This document shows positions 39,443 through 47,609 of a stretch of 64,000 bases of DNA, one piece after another. The notes under the pieces are model-generated. The model saw only the letters and a program-made list of their open reading frames with translations, was not told the DNA's origin and ran no database searches. A program made the translations under genes and the position numbers. Positions within the stretch are counted from its first letter, which is position 1, and each line of letters starts with the position of its first letter. The DNA is from Reyranella sp. (GTDB lineage Bacteria; Pseudomonadota; Alphaproteobacteria; Reyranellales; Reyranellaceae): assembly GCF_017305915.1 (NCBI RefSeq), contig NZ_JAFKJN010000014.1, forward strand, positions 124,001-188,000, in the 5' to 3' direction.

Positions 39443-39956
39443 CTATGGTTTGGATTTGAGTCGACGTACTTGGTCCGCGAAGTCAGCAATGAGCTTGCTT
39501 CGGTCCTGACCGGGAATCGGGTCGAGTGGTGTCGCCAAAGGCGCCACCCCACGATAGTCCGGCTCGCTCCGCCGCTGTATGGACAGCAAGCTTCTTGGCA
39601 TCAGAAAATTTGCCGAAATCGCCGATGTCGACTGCAAGCCCGGCAGAATGCAGGCTCTGCTTTGCCGGCATCCTACCCTTGCCGCTCGTTCTCAAATCGT
39701 CCTGATCGTCTTGCGTGCGGTCAGCGCTGGTGAAGGTGATGTCGTGGCCTGCTTCGCGCGCGTATCTGACGAACGCATCGATCTTGGGCGCGAATTCGCT
39801 ATCGAGATAGGATCCTGGTCGACCAGGTAGATCCACGGCGACGGCAGTCCGGCCACCAGACGCCGGCGCAGGTGACTGGCCGAGGAACGTCGGCGGCAGC
39901 GCGTCCTGCGGTTGTGGCGGCGCGTAGGTCTTGGGTCTTTGCGCGAACAGGCCCAT
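39443..39956 (-). pseudogene. M15-family peptidoglycan peptidase with 3' frameshift
   Basis: From the ATG at 39956 (AAGGAG upstream) a 157-aa frame shows an M15/VanY-like zinc peptidase: FTSADRTQDD, then SLHSAGLAVDIGDFGKF with zinc ligands His103 and Asp110, then GLSWGGAFGDTT. There the expected D-x-H-F zinc His is missing, and the frame drifts to a stop at 39483. The next frame continues sensibly (DPIPGQDRSKLIADFADQVR) to 39443. A short deletion around 39530 explains both. Either a pseudogene or a sequencing error. Related phage-endolysin and D,D-carboxypeptidase enzymes trim cell-wall peptides. Confidence 0.7.
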
Positions 39957-40010
39957 GCGGAACTCCTTTTGTGTTCCGCGTTCGTAACGCATGCGTTTCT
40001 GAAAACCCAA

Positions 40011-40073
40011 TATGGGCAATGGAACCGCAATCGCGCGTTGAATCTTCACGGTTTTCTATCGTTCCATTGCCCA
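40011..40073. repeat. Inverted repeats around a 35-bp core (copy 2)
   Basis: Arms TATGGGCAATGGAAC at 40011-40025 and GTTCCATTGCCCA at 40061-40073 match the element at 11881-11949. The core is again exactly 35 bases, but its sequence differs. It lies in the 278-base gap between the M15 gene and the Bug receptor. Confidence 0.75.
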
Positions 40074-40207
40074 GTAAGCGGTTTGTTGCTGGTGTTTTTC
40101 CACAGGTAAAGACGGCGAAGCGCCCGGCGCGGTATCCTAACACCGTGGGGGAGGGAGGGTGTGTCGGCGGGATTCCGGTATTTCCCCCGCACCATCGGCG
40201 TCGGAGG

Positions 40208-40227
40208 CTTCCCACGCGGGTGGGAAG
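40208..40227 (-). terminator. Hairpin after the Bug receptor gene
   Basis: CTTCCCAC and GTGGGAAG form an 8-bp stem with a four-base GC loop, 7 bases beyond the receptor's stop codon. No U-tract is present, so termination would be inefficient or Rho-assisted. Confidence 0.45.
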
Positions 40228-40234
40228 TTTCCGC

Positions 40235-41233
40235 CTAGTTCACGTCCATCTTCAGCCCTTCCTTGTCGATCACGCCTTTCCAGAGCGCGATCTGGCCGTC
40301 GACGAAGCCTTTGAACTGCTCGGGCGTGCCGTAGGCGGGGAAGCCGGCCATGGTCCGGAAGCGCTCGCGCGTCGCCTCGGCGCGCAGCCAGTCCTTGATC
40401 GCCTCGTTGTAGGCGTCGACCACCGGCGGCGGCGTGCTGGCCGGCAGGAACACGCCGAACCAGGTCGAGACGTCGAACGGCTTGAGCTCGGGCAGGGTGC
40501 CGGCGATCGGCAGCACGTCGGGCGTCAGCGGATTGGGCTGGGCCGAGGTGAGGCCCAGCGCCCGGAGCTTGCCCGCCCGCATGAACTCGATGCTGGTGGT
40601 GAGGTTGTCGAAGAAGAACTGCGTCACGCCGGCCACCAGGTCGTTCAGCGCCGGCGCGGCGCCGCGGTAGGGCACGTGCTCGGCCTTGGTGCCGGTGAGC
40701 TGCAGGAACCAGGCGCCGGAGAGATGCGGCGACTGGCCGGTGCCCGACGAGGCGTAGGACGCCTTGCCGTTCTGCGCCTTCAGCCAGGCGACGAACTCCG
40801 GCACCGTCTTGGCCGGCACCGACGGATGCACCACCAGCACGTTGGGCGCGGTGATCACGCACGACACGCCGATCAGGTTGTCCGGCTTGTAGGGCATGTT
40901 GCGGTAGAGCGAGTAGGCGATCGATTGCGGCCCGATGTTGCCCATCAGCGCGGTGTGGCCGTCGAGTGCCGCCTTCGCGACCTCGGTCGAGCCGATCACG
41001 CCGCCGGCGCCGGACTTGTTGTCGGCGACGCAGGACTGGCCCCACGCCTGCTGCAGGTGCGCCGCCAGCAAGCGGGCGACGATGTCGGTGGTGCCGCCCG
41101 GCGCTGCCGGCACGACAATGCGCACGCCCTGGGCCGGCTTCCACGCCGCCTGGGCCCGCCCGGGCAGGATGGCCGCGGCCGGCAGGGCGGCGGCGCTGGC
41201 CAGGGTGGCGCGCCGGGTGAGACGTCGGGTCAC
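40235..41233 (-). CDS. Bug/TctC-family tripartite tricarboxylate receptor
   Basis: A 332-aa solute receptor. I choose the GTG at 41233, preceded by GGAGG, giving TRRLTRRATLASAAALPAAA, a twin-arginine-like signal processed near AQA. The mature start VRIVVPAAPGGTTDIVARLL, VADNKSGAGGVIGSTEVAKA and AEHVPYRGAAPALNDLVAG are the family blocks for carboxylate binding. No TctA/TctB membrane partners are nearby, so it is an orphan receptor as is common for Bug proteins. Divergent from the methyltransferase-like gene. Confidence 0.92.
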   Translation of the reverse strand: MTRRLTRRATLASAAALPAAAILPGRAQAAWKPAQGVRIVVPAAPGGTTDIVARLLAAHLQQAWGQSCVADNKSGAGGVIGSTEVAKAALDGHTALMGNIGPQSIAYSLYRNMPYKPDNLIGVSCVITAPNVLVVHPSVPAKTVPEFVAWLKAQNGKASYASSGTGQSPHLSGAWFLQLTGTKAEHVPYRGAAPALNDLVAGVTQFFFDNLTTSIEFMRAGKLRALGLTSAQPNPLTPDVLPIAGTLPELKPFDVSTWFGVFLPASTPPPVVDAYNEAIKDWLRAEATRERFRTMAGFPAYGTPEQFKGFVDGQIALWKGVIDKEGLKMDVN

Positions 41234-41378
41234 GGTTTCGTTTCCTCCAAGCTTTGGCGCAACGGTGACGCACCCGTGGTGCACTGGCAAATCTGCCATA
41301 ATTGCCGTATCTAGTTCGCTGCGCGGCCGCCCCGGACTACCCCCCTTCCGCGAATGGGCCCGCGCCAAGGAGGATAGA

Positions 41379-42248
41379 TTGAAGAGACGCACTTTCGTCT
41401 CGGGTACGGCTGCGCTCGCCACCGCTGCCCTGGTTCGCCCCGCCTCTGCCGCCACCATCAAGCCCTATAGCTGGGACCTCAGCCCGCCGACCGACACGCG
41501 CGAGAACTTCATCGCGTGGGGCAAGGGTCGCGGCGAGGATCCGACCTTCCTCGGCCAGCGCTGGGACCGCTTCCAGGCGCTGCTCAGGAACAAGGACATC
41601 TGGAGCCCGTCGACCATCCGCGCCTTCCTGCTGACGCCGCGCGAGGAGTTCGCCTCGGTCAACCCGGCGATCCACAAGCGCGCCTACGAGCACAACTTCC
41701 TCGATATTGGCTACGGCGTGACCATGTCGGGCCCGCACCTGCAGGGCCGCATGACCAACGTGATCGACGTCAAGCGCGGCGAGAAGGTGCTGGAGATCGG
41801 CACCGGCTCGGGCTGCCAGTCGGCCTACATCGCGAACCTGACCGAGAACGCCTACACCATCGAGATCATCAAGCCGCTGGCCGACCGCACGCGCGGCCTC
41901 TACGACAAGCTGATCGAGAAGGGCTACACCGAGTACCAGCACATCAAGAGCAAGCAGGCCGACGGCTACTACGGCTGGGAAGAGGCCGCGCCTTTCGACA
42001 AGATCATCGTGACCTGCGGCATCGACCACGTGCCGCCGCCGCTGCTGCAGCAGCTCAAGGCCGGCGGCCTGATGGTGATCCCGGTCGGGCCCCCGGGCGC
42101 GCAGCGCGTGCTCAAGGTGGCCAAGATGCAGGGCGCCGACGGCTCGATCACGACCAGCCGCGAGGACATCTACGGCGGCAAGATCGTGAACTTCGTGCCG
42201 TTCACCAAGCTCGAGGGCGACAAGATCGTCGGCAATCACAACCGCTGA
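41379..42248 (+). CDS. Exported protein-L-isoaspartate O-methyltransferase-like protein
   Basis: A 289-aa protein starting at a TTG with AAGGAGG 5 bases upstream. It opens KRRTFVSGTAALATAALVRP ..ASA, a Tat-type signal. The body is a PCMT Rossmann fold: FLLTPREEFASVNPAIHKRA, IGYGVTMSGPHLQGRM, SAM motif VLEIGTGSGCQSAYIA at 137-152, and APFDKIIVTCGIDHVPPPLL with LKAGGLMVIPVG. The family repairs isoaspartyl residues using S-adenosylmethionine, normally in the cytoplasm. Export of a SAM enzyme is unexpected, so it may have another ligand or carry its cofactor out folded. It stands alone, followed by a palindrome. Confidence 0.82.
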   Translation: MKRRTFVSGTAALATAALVRPASAATIKPYSWDLSPPTDTRENFIAWGKGRGEDPTFLGQRWDRFQALLRNKDIWSPSTIRAFLLTPREEFASVNPAIHKRAYEHNFLDIGYGVTMSGPHLQGRMTNVIDVKRGEKVLEIGTGSGCQSAYIANLTENAYTIEIIKPLADRTRGLYDKLIEKGYTEYQHIKSKQADGYYGWEEAAPFDKIIVTCGIDHVPPPLLQQLKAGGLMVIPVGPPGAQRVLKVAKMQGADGSITTSREDIYGGKIVNFVPFTKLEGDKIVGNHNR

Positions 42249-42253
42249 TCATG

Positions 42254-42331
42254 GCTGGGAGCGTGGCACTCCAGTGCCGCTCTTCCTCTACTCTTGCGTC
42301 ATGAGCGCCACTGGAGTGGCGCGCTCCCAGC
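42254..42331. repeat. 29-bp imperfect inverted repeat before the SpeE-like operon
   Basis: Arms 42254-42282 and 42303-42331 pair over 29 bases with three mismatches; outer ends read GCTGGGAGCG and CGCTCCCAGC. The right arm ends at the start of the CAGGA ribosome site of the next gene. It can end transcription from the methyltransferase gene or act as a leader hairpin. Confidence 0.7.
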
Positions 42332-42338
42332 AGGAACC

Positions 42339-45011
42339 ATGAGCGTTACCGTCGACCTCGACCACCGTCCGCCTCTCTCCTTCTACCTGTCCGTCGGGCT
42401 GGTGGCCGGCAGCATCATTGCGCTGCAGATCGGCATCATGCGCGTGTTCTCGGTCGGCAGCTGGGCGCATTTCGGCTCGCTGGTCGTGAGCCTCGCCATG
42501 TTCGGCTTCGGCCTGACCTCGGCGGTGATGTGCGTCGGCAAGAGCTGGTTCGAGCGCCACTGGCAGGGTGCCGTGAAGGGCGCGCTGCTGGCGTTCGGGC
42601 CGCTGATGGTGGTGTGCAACCTCGCCGCCCAGCAGGTGCCGTTCAACGCCATCTTCCTGATCTCCGACCCGATGCAGAAGTGGCGGCTGTTCGCCAACTT
42701 CGTGCTCTACTTCCTGCCGTTCCTGGCGGGCGCGCTCTATCTCGGCGTGGTGTTCCTGAAGGCGCAGAAGACCTTCAACCGGGTCTACTTCGCCGATCTC
42801 GTGGGCTCCGGCCTGTGCGGCCTGTCGGTGCTGCTGGCGATGTACTTCTTCACGCCCGACGACATCGTCATGGCGCCGCTGGGGCTGTGGCTGGCCGGCG
42901 GCCTGCTGTGGTTCTCGGCCCTCAGCGACCGGCGCAGCATGCTGGCGATCGTCGCCGTCGCGGTCCTCTCGGCCGCCGTGCACTACGTGGCGCCGGGCGT
43001 GCTCGGCATCCCCAAGCTGGTGGTGTCGGACTACAAGGGCGTGTCCTACGCCCGCAAGTTCCCCGACAACAAGCGCACCTACGAGCGCGCCTCGCCGTTC
43101 GGCTACATGGAGGTCTATTCTTCCTCCTACCTGCATTTCGCGCCGGGCCTTTCCGACAACGCCGCCTTCAATCTCAAGAAGATGCCGAGCAACGCCTATC
43201 TCGGCCTCTATCTCGATTCGGAAGGCCCGTCGGGCATCATCAAGGATCTGCCCGAGGACGAGACGGCGTACTTCCGCTATCTGCCGATGTACTACCCGTA
43301 CGTCCTCAAGAAGGACCCGGACACCTTCGTGGTGCAGTTCGGCGGCGGCATCTCGACCGCGGTGGCGCTGAAGGAAGGCTCCAGGCGCATCACCGTCGCC
43401 GAGGGCAATCCCGCGATCCTGACGGCGTTCCGCGAGGACAAGGGGCTGCGCGACTTCACCGGCGACATCCTCAACAACCCCAAGGTCACCGTCATCGACT
43501 ATGACGGCCGCCTCTATGTGCGGCACACGCCGCACCGCTACGACGTGGTCGACCTGTCGCTCGCCGATTCCGCCGGCCTGTCGAGCCCCGGCGGGTTCGC
43601 CATCGTCGAGAAGTACGCCTATTCGCGCGAGGCGATGGCCGCCTACATGAGCGCGCTCAAGCCCGACGGCATCCTGTCGGTCACGCTGTGGAACAAGGAA
43701 GAGCCGCCCAAGTCGGTGCTGAAGCTCTACGCCACCATGGCCGCCGCGGCGCGCGATGTCGGCGGCAACGACATCGCGAAGAACTTCTACGTCGCCTCGG
43801 CCTATCTCTCGACCGCGACGGTGCTCTACAAGCGCGACGGCTTCACCGCCGAGGAGATCGCCAAGCTCAACGCCCACACCAAGGCGATGTCGTTCGACGA
43901 GATCTATTCCCCGGGCCTCCAGGTCGACACCTCCGAGCTCAAGCAGATCCTGTCCGACTATCGCGACCAGTTCTTCTACGAGGGCCCGCCGCCCGATCCG
44001 ACCGCGCCGTCGGAGAAGGCCGACGCGGAGCCGAACGACAAGCCGCCGCCCGGTATGTCAGGGGCCGCGACGAGCGCCGAGGAAGCCAAAGACGATGCAC
44101 CCGCCGCGCCGAGGGTGCCGTCGACGGTGCTCGGCCGGATTGCCTGGCAGAAGCTGGTGCACGGCGGCTGGCAGCAGGTGGCCGACGACTATGTCTTCGA
44201 CACCCGCCTCCTGACCAACCACCAGCCTTACTTCGCCGCCTACATCAAGGTGAAGGACCTCTTGAAGTTCACCGACCGGCTCGAGCTGGTGCAGGACGAA
44301 TGGGGCTATCTGCTGCTGTGGGCGACGCTGGGCATCGCGACGATCTTCGCGCTCACCCTGGTGCTGTTCCCGCTGATCTTCGGTTGGCGCACCATCTTCA
44401 GCCGCTATCCCGGCAAGGCTGGGACGATGCTCTATTTCCTCTGCCTGGGCCTGGGCTACATCATCGTCGAGGTCGGCATGATCGCCCACTTCGTGCTGGC
44501 GCTCTCCAACCCGACGGTGTCGGCGTCGGTGCTGATCACCGGCATGCTGGTCTTCTCGGGCATCGGCAGCTTCGTGTCGGAGCGCTTCCTCGATCGCGCG
44601 CGCAGCACGATGCCGAAGATCTTCCTGGCGATCTTCGCGATCCTGACGCTCTACGCCTTCACCATCGACTTCGCGCTCGACTGGATCGGCACGCTGCCCT
44701 ACGCGCTGCGCATCCTGCTCTGCCTGCTGTTGCTGATGCCGCCCGCCTTCCTGATGGGCTTCCCGATGCCGACGGCGATGACCACGCTCGGACGCCTCGG
44801 CAAGGACCACATGTTCCTGTGGGCCTGGGGCATCAACGGCTGCTTCTCGGTGATCGGCGCCGCGCTGGTGCCGATCGTGGCGACGAGCTTCGGCTTGCCC
44901 GCCGTCGTGCTGGTCGGCGCGATTGCCTATCTCATTGCGCTGCCGGCCTTCTTCTCCGTGCTGATGCCGCTCGGCGACGTATCGGTCCCTGGGCGGCCCG
45001 CGGCGGCGTGA
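42339..45011 (+). CDS. Polytopic membrane protein with spermidine-synthase-like domain
   Basis: An 890-aa protein. An N-terminal membrane region of about eight helices (residues 10-230) opens with LSFYLSVGLVAGSIIALQIG. A soluble Rossmann domain (about 300-560) includes FVVQFGGGISTAVALKEGSR and YDVVDLSLADSAG, a degenerate spermidine-synthase pattern. A Pro/Ala/Asp-rich linker is followed by a second membrane region (about 655-885) with LPYALRILLCLLLLMPPAFL and MGFPMPTAM. Such fused SpeE-like membrane proteins are widespread and uncharacterised; I cannot say whether it is a polyamine synthase. It overlaps the next gene by 4 bases. Confidence 0.78.
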   Translation: MSVTVDLDHRPPLSFYLSVGLVAGSIIALQIGIMRVFSVGSWAHFGSLVVSLAMFGFGLTSAVMCVGKSWFERHWQGAVKGALLAFGPLMVVCNLAAQQVPFNAIFLISDPMQKWRLFANFVLYFLPFLAGALYLGVVFLKAQKTFNRVYFADLVGSGLCGLSVLLAMYFFTPDDIVMAPLGLWLAGGLLWFSALSDRRSMLAIVAVAVLSAAVHYVAPGVLGIPKLVVSDYKGVSYARKFPDNKRTYERASPFGYMEVYSSSYLHFAPGLSDNAAFNLKKMPSNAYLGLYLDSEGPSGIIKDLPEDETAYFRYLPMYYPYVLKKDPDTFVVQFGGGISTAVALKEGSRRITVAEGNPAILTAFREDKGLRDFTGDILNNPKVTVIDYDGRLYVRHTPHRYDVVDLSLADSAGLSSPGGFAIVEKYAYSREAMAAYMSALKPDGILSVTLWNKEEPPKSVLKLYATMAAAARDVGGNDIAKNFYVASAYLSTATVLYKRDGFTAEEIAKLNAHTKAMSFDEIYSPGLQVDTSELKQILSDYRDQFFYEGPPPDPTAPSEKADAEPNDKPPPGMSGAATSAEEAKDDAPAAPRVPSTVLGRIAWQKLVHGGWQQVADDYVFDTRLLTNHQPYFAAYIKVKDLLKFTDRLELVQDEWGYLLLWATLGIATIFALTLVLFPLIFGWRTIFSRYPGKAGTMLYFLCLGLGYIIVEVGMIAHFVLALSNPTVSASVLITGMLVFSGIGSFVSERFLDRARSTMPKIFLAIFAILTLYAFTIDFALDWIGTLPYALRILLCLLLLMPPAFLMGFPMPTAMTTLGRLGKDHMFLWAWGINGCFSVIGAALVPIVATSFGLPAVVLVGAIAYLIALPAFFSVLMPLGDVSVPGRPAAA

Positions 45012-46060
45012 TCCGCCGCGCGCTGTTGCTGGGGGCGCTGCTGCTTCCGATGACGGCGCATGCGCGAACGAAACCGAAGCAGAAAGCGCAGAAGCCGGCG
45101 CCGAAGCCCGCGGCCAAGCCCGCTCCGGCGGCGCCGGTCGGTCCGCAGCCCCTGAAGGAGGCGAAGACCCAGCTCATCGCCTTCAACGCCTCGGCTTTTC
45201 CCTATCGCGGCACGGTGCCCGACACCCGGAAGCCGTTCCTCGATGTCCGCAACGGCACGCGGCGCGGCCACACGACCTCGCGCGGCGACGTCTGCTGGGA
45301 AGACACGACCTACAGCGACCGTCGCTCGCTGCTCTATCTGCCGGCCGGCTACAATCCGCAACTGCCCAGCCTGATCGTGCTCTATCTGCACGGCCAGGGC
45401 GCCACGCTCGAGCGCGACGTCGCAGCGCGTCAGGCGATCCCGCGCCAGATCGCCGAGTCGGGCCAGAACGTCGCGCTGGTCGCGCCGCAGCTCGCCTTCG
45501 ACGCGCCCGATTCAAGCGCCGGCAATTTCTGGAAACCCGGCCACTTCGCCGCCTACATCGACGAGGCGGCCGAGCGGCTGATGCGGCTCTACGGCGACCG
45601 CCGCGTCGGCCCGCACTTCAACGCCGCGGGCGTGGTGATCGTGTCCTATAGCGGCGGCTATCTCTCGACCGCCTACGCCCTGATGTATGGCGGCGCCGCG
45701 CATCGCGTGAAGGGCGTGATCCTGATGGACTCGATCTACGGCGATGAGGAGAAGTTCGCCGCCTGGGCCGCCGCGCGCCGTCGGCTCGCCTTCCTGCTCA
45801 GCGCCTACAGCGAGTCGACCAGGGACTCGAACACGACCTTGCGCGGCCTGCTCGACAAGCGGCGCGTCCCGCTCGCCGACGCGCTGCCCAAGACGCTGAC
45901 GCCGGGCACCTTCGCCTTCGTGCCGTGCGGTTCATTGGACATGCATGGCGATTTTATGACACGCGCATGGGCATCCGATCCGTTGAAGCAGGCACTGGCG
46001 ATGATTCCCGGCTATCCGATGGTCCGGCCTCCGCCGGTTCATGGTAAGAAGAGCGCATGA
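45008..46060 (+). CDS. Exported alpha/beta-hydrolase-like protein
   Basis: A 350-aa protein starting at a GTG overlapping the previous stop (GTGA). Signal peptide IRRALLLGALLLPMTAHA is followed by a Lys/Pro/Ala linker (about 20-50) and a hydrolase fold: SLIVLYLHGQGATLERDVAA as oxyanion strand, VIVSYSGGYLSTAYALMYGG as nucleophile elbow (Ser in SYSGG), and a C-terminal FVPCGSLDMHGDFM with a candidate His. Periplasmic esterase or amidase is likely; substrate unknown. Second gene of the four-gene overlapping chain. Confidence 0.72.
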   Translation: MIRRALLLGALLLPMTAHARTKPKQKAQKPAPKPAAKPAPAAPVGPQPLKEAKTQLIAFNASAFPYRGTVPDTRKPFLDVRNGTRRGHTTSRGDVCWEDTTYSDRRSLLYLPAGYNPQLPSLIVLYLHGQGATLERDVAARQAIPRQIAESGQNVALVAPQLAFDAPDSSAGNFWKPGHFAAYIDEAAERLMRLYGDRRVGPHFNAAGVVIVSYSGGYLSTAYALMYGGAAHRVKGVILMDSIYGDEEKFAAWAAARRRLAFLLSAYSESTRDSNTTLRGLLDKRRVPLADALPKTLTPGTFAFVPCGSLDMHGDFMTRAWASDPLKQALAMIPGYPMVRPPPVHGKKSA

Positions 46061-46608
46061 GCGACATCCTGCGCCAGGAACTCCTCGATATCTTCGTCGG
46101 CCGCGCCACGCGCCGTTACGGCCTCAGCGAGATCAACCAGCTGCAGCATGCGCTGCAATGCGCTGCGCATGCCGAGGCCGACGGCGCGCCGCCCGCCACC
46201 GTGCTCGCCGCGCTGCTGCACGATGTCGGCCACATGATCCATACGCTGGGCGAGAATCCCGCCGGCCGCGGCATCGACGACGCGCACGAGCAGCTTGGCG
46301 CCGACTGGCTGGCCCAGCGCTTCGGCCCCGAGGTCAGCGAGCCGGTCCGCCTGCACGTCGCCGCCAAGCGCTATCTCTGCACCGTCGAGCCGGATTACTT
46401 CGGCAAGCTCGCGCCCGATTCGGTGCGCAGCCTGAAGCTGCAGGGCGGGCTAATGTCGGCGGCGCAGCTCGAGACCTTCCGCGCCCATCCGCAGCACGTC
46501 GAAGCGGTGCGCGTGCGCCGCTTCGACGAGGCGGCCAAGGATCCGCGCGCCTCGACGCCGGACTTCGACTACTACCTGCGTCACGTCGAGGCCTGTCAGC
46601 TCAAATGA
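46057..46608 (+). CDS. HD-domain protein of the PhnZ/MIOX-like oxygenase type
   Basis: A 183-aa protein with metal ligands His31, His55-Asp56 and His59 in LLHDVGHM, His77 in DDAHEQLGADWL, and RLHVAAKRYLCTVEPDYFGK. Together with SVRSLKLQGGLMS and RRFDEAAKD, these fit the mixed-valent di-iron PhnZ/TmpB group that cleaves organophosphonates, rather than phosphohydrolase HD proteins. No partner phn gene is present, so the substrate may be different. Coupled to both neighbours by 4-bp overlaps. Confidence 0.8.
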   Translation: MSDILRQELLDIFVGRATRRYGLSEINQLQHALQCAAHAEADGAPPATVLAALLHDVGHMIHTLGENPAGRGIDDAHEQLGADWLAQRFGPEVSEPVRLHVAAKRYLCTVEPDYFGKLAPDSVRSLKLQGGLMSAAQLETFRAHPQHVEAVRVRRFDEAAKDPRASTPDFDYYLRHVEACQLK

Positions 46609-47531
46609 TCGGCCGCCCGGAAGTGGAGGCGGCCTGGTCACGGATCAGGCCGTACGTTCGACGCACACCCTCCATCGAGCTGCCCGCCGGCACGTTCGGT
46701 GTCGCCGCGCCGCTCGCGCTCAAGCTCGAATCGCTGCAGCCCGGCGGCTCGTTCAAGGCGCGCGGCGCCTTCCACAAGCTGCTGGCGAGCGACGTTCCCG
46801 CTGCCGGCATCGTCGCCGCCTCGGGCGGCAATCACGGCGTCGCTGCCGCCTATGCCGCGCGGGCGCTGGGCCACAAGGCCGAGATCTTCGTGCCGACCAC
46901 GTCGTCGCCGACCAAGGTCGCGCGGCTCAAGAGCTACGGCGCGATCGTGCACCAGGTCGGCACCGTCTATGCCGAGGCGCGCGCCGCGTCGGAGAAGCAC
47001 GCCGCGTCGACCGGCGCGCTGATCGTGCCGGCCTACGAGGACGAGGTCGTGTTCGCCGGCGCCGGCAGTGCTGCGCTGGAGTTCGCCGAGCAGGCGAAAT
47101 TCGACACCCTGCTGGTCGCGGTCGGCGGCGGCGGCCTGATCGCGGGCTGCGCCGCGGCGGTGGCTGAGACGGTGAAGATCGTCGCCGTCGAGACCGAGGG
47201 CACGCCGACGCTCTACGAGGCGCGCCGCGCCGGCAAGCCGGTCGAGGTGAAGATCTCCGGCATCGCCGCCGACGCCCTGGGCGCCAGCCGCATCGGCGCG
47301 CCCAACTTCGAGGTGGCCCAGAAGTGGGTGCGTGAGGCCGTGCTGGTCGACGACGACGCGGTGAGGGCCGCGCAGCGCGCCTTGTGGGACGAGCTCAGGG
47401 TCGTCGCCGAGCCGTCCGGCGCGACCGGCCTCGCGGCGCTGATGGCCGGCGCCTACAAGCCCGCCGCGGGCGAGCGCGTGGCGACTCTGGTGTGCGGCGC
47501 CAACACCGACCCAGCCTTCTTGTCATCCTGA
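46605..47531 (+). CDS. PLP-dependent serine/threonine dehydratase-like enzyme
   Basis: A 308-aa fold-type II PLP enzyme: Schiff-base Lys51 in QPGGSFKARGAFHKLL, SGGNHGVAAAYAARAL for phosphate and substrate, and the Gly loop VAVGGGGLIAG. No C-terminal ACT domain, as in catabolic dehydratases and serine racemases. The ATG overlaps the HD gene stop. Its last two codons and stop (TCATCCTGA) come from the TGTCATCC repeat at 47521, so the native C-terminus may have been altered by the repeat. Confidence 0.88.
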   Translation: MIGRPEVEAAWSRIRPYVRRTPSIELPAGTFGVAAPLALKLESLQPGGSFKARGAFHKLLASDVPAAGIVAASGGNHGVAAAYAARALGHKAEIFVPTTSSPTKVARLKSYGAIVHQVGTVYAEARAASEKHAASTGALIVPAYEDEVVFAGAGSAALEFAEQAKFDTLLVAVGGGGLIAGCAAAVAETVKIVAVETEGTPTLYEARRAGKPVEVKISGIAADALGASRIGAPNFEVAQKWVREAVLVDDDAVRAAQRALWDELRVVAEPSGATGLAALMAGAYKPAAGERVATLVCGANTDPAFLSS

Positions 47532-47606
47532 GCGAAGCGAAGGATCTCGCGCGGCGGCAGAATCGTTGGTCGAACCCTCAGGTCCTTCGCTTCGCTCAGG
47601 ACGACA
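47521..47606. repeat. 27-bp inverted repeat (TGTCATCC family) with 32-base loop
   Basis: Arms 47521-47547 and 47580-47606 pair with two mismatches; the outer ends are TGTCATCCTGAGCG. It is placed between the convergent dehydratase and exported-protein genes and supplies the dehydratase stop codon at 47529-47531. Likely serves both as a bidirectional 3' hairpin. Confidence 0.8.
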
Positions 47607-47609
47607 GGT

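Noticed and set aside
46057..46608. Calling a complete phosphonate-degradation locus
   Set aside because: Only the HD protein is PhnZ-like; no PhnY, phn transporter or other phosphonate gene is in the window.
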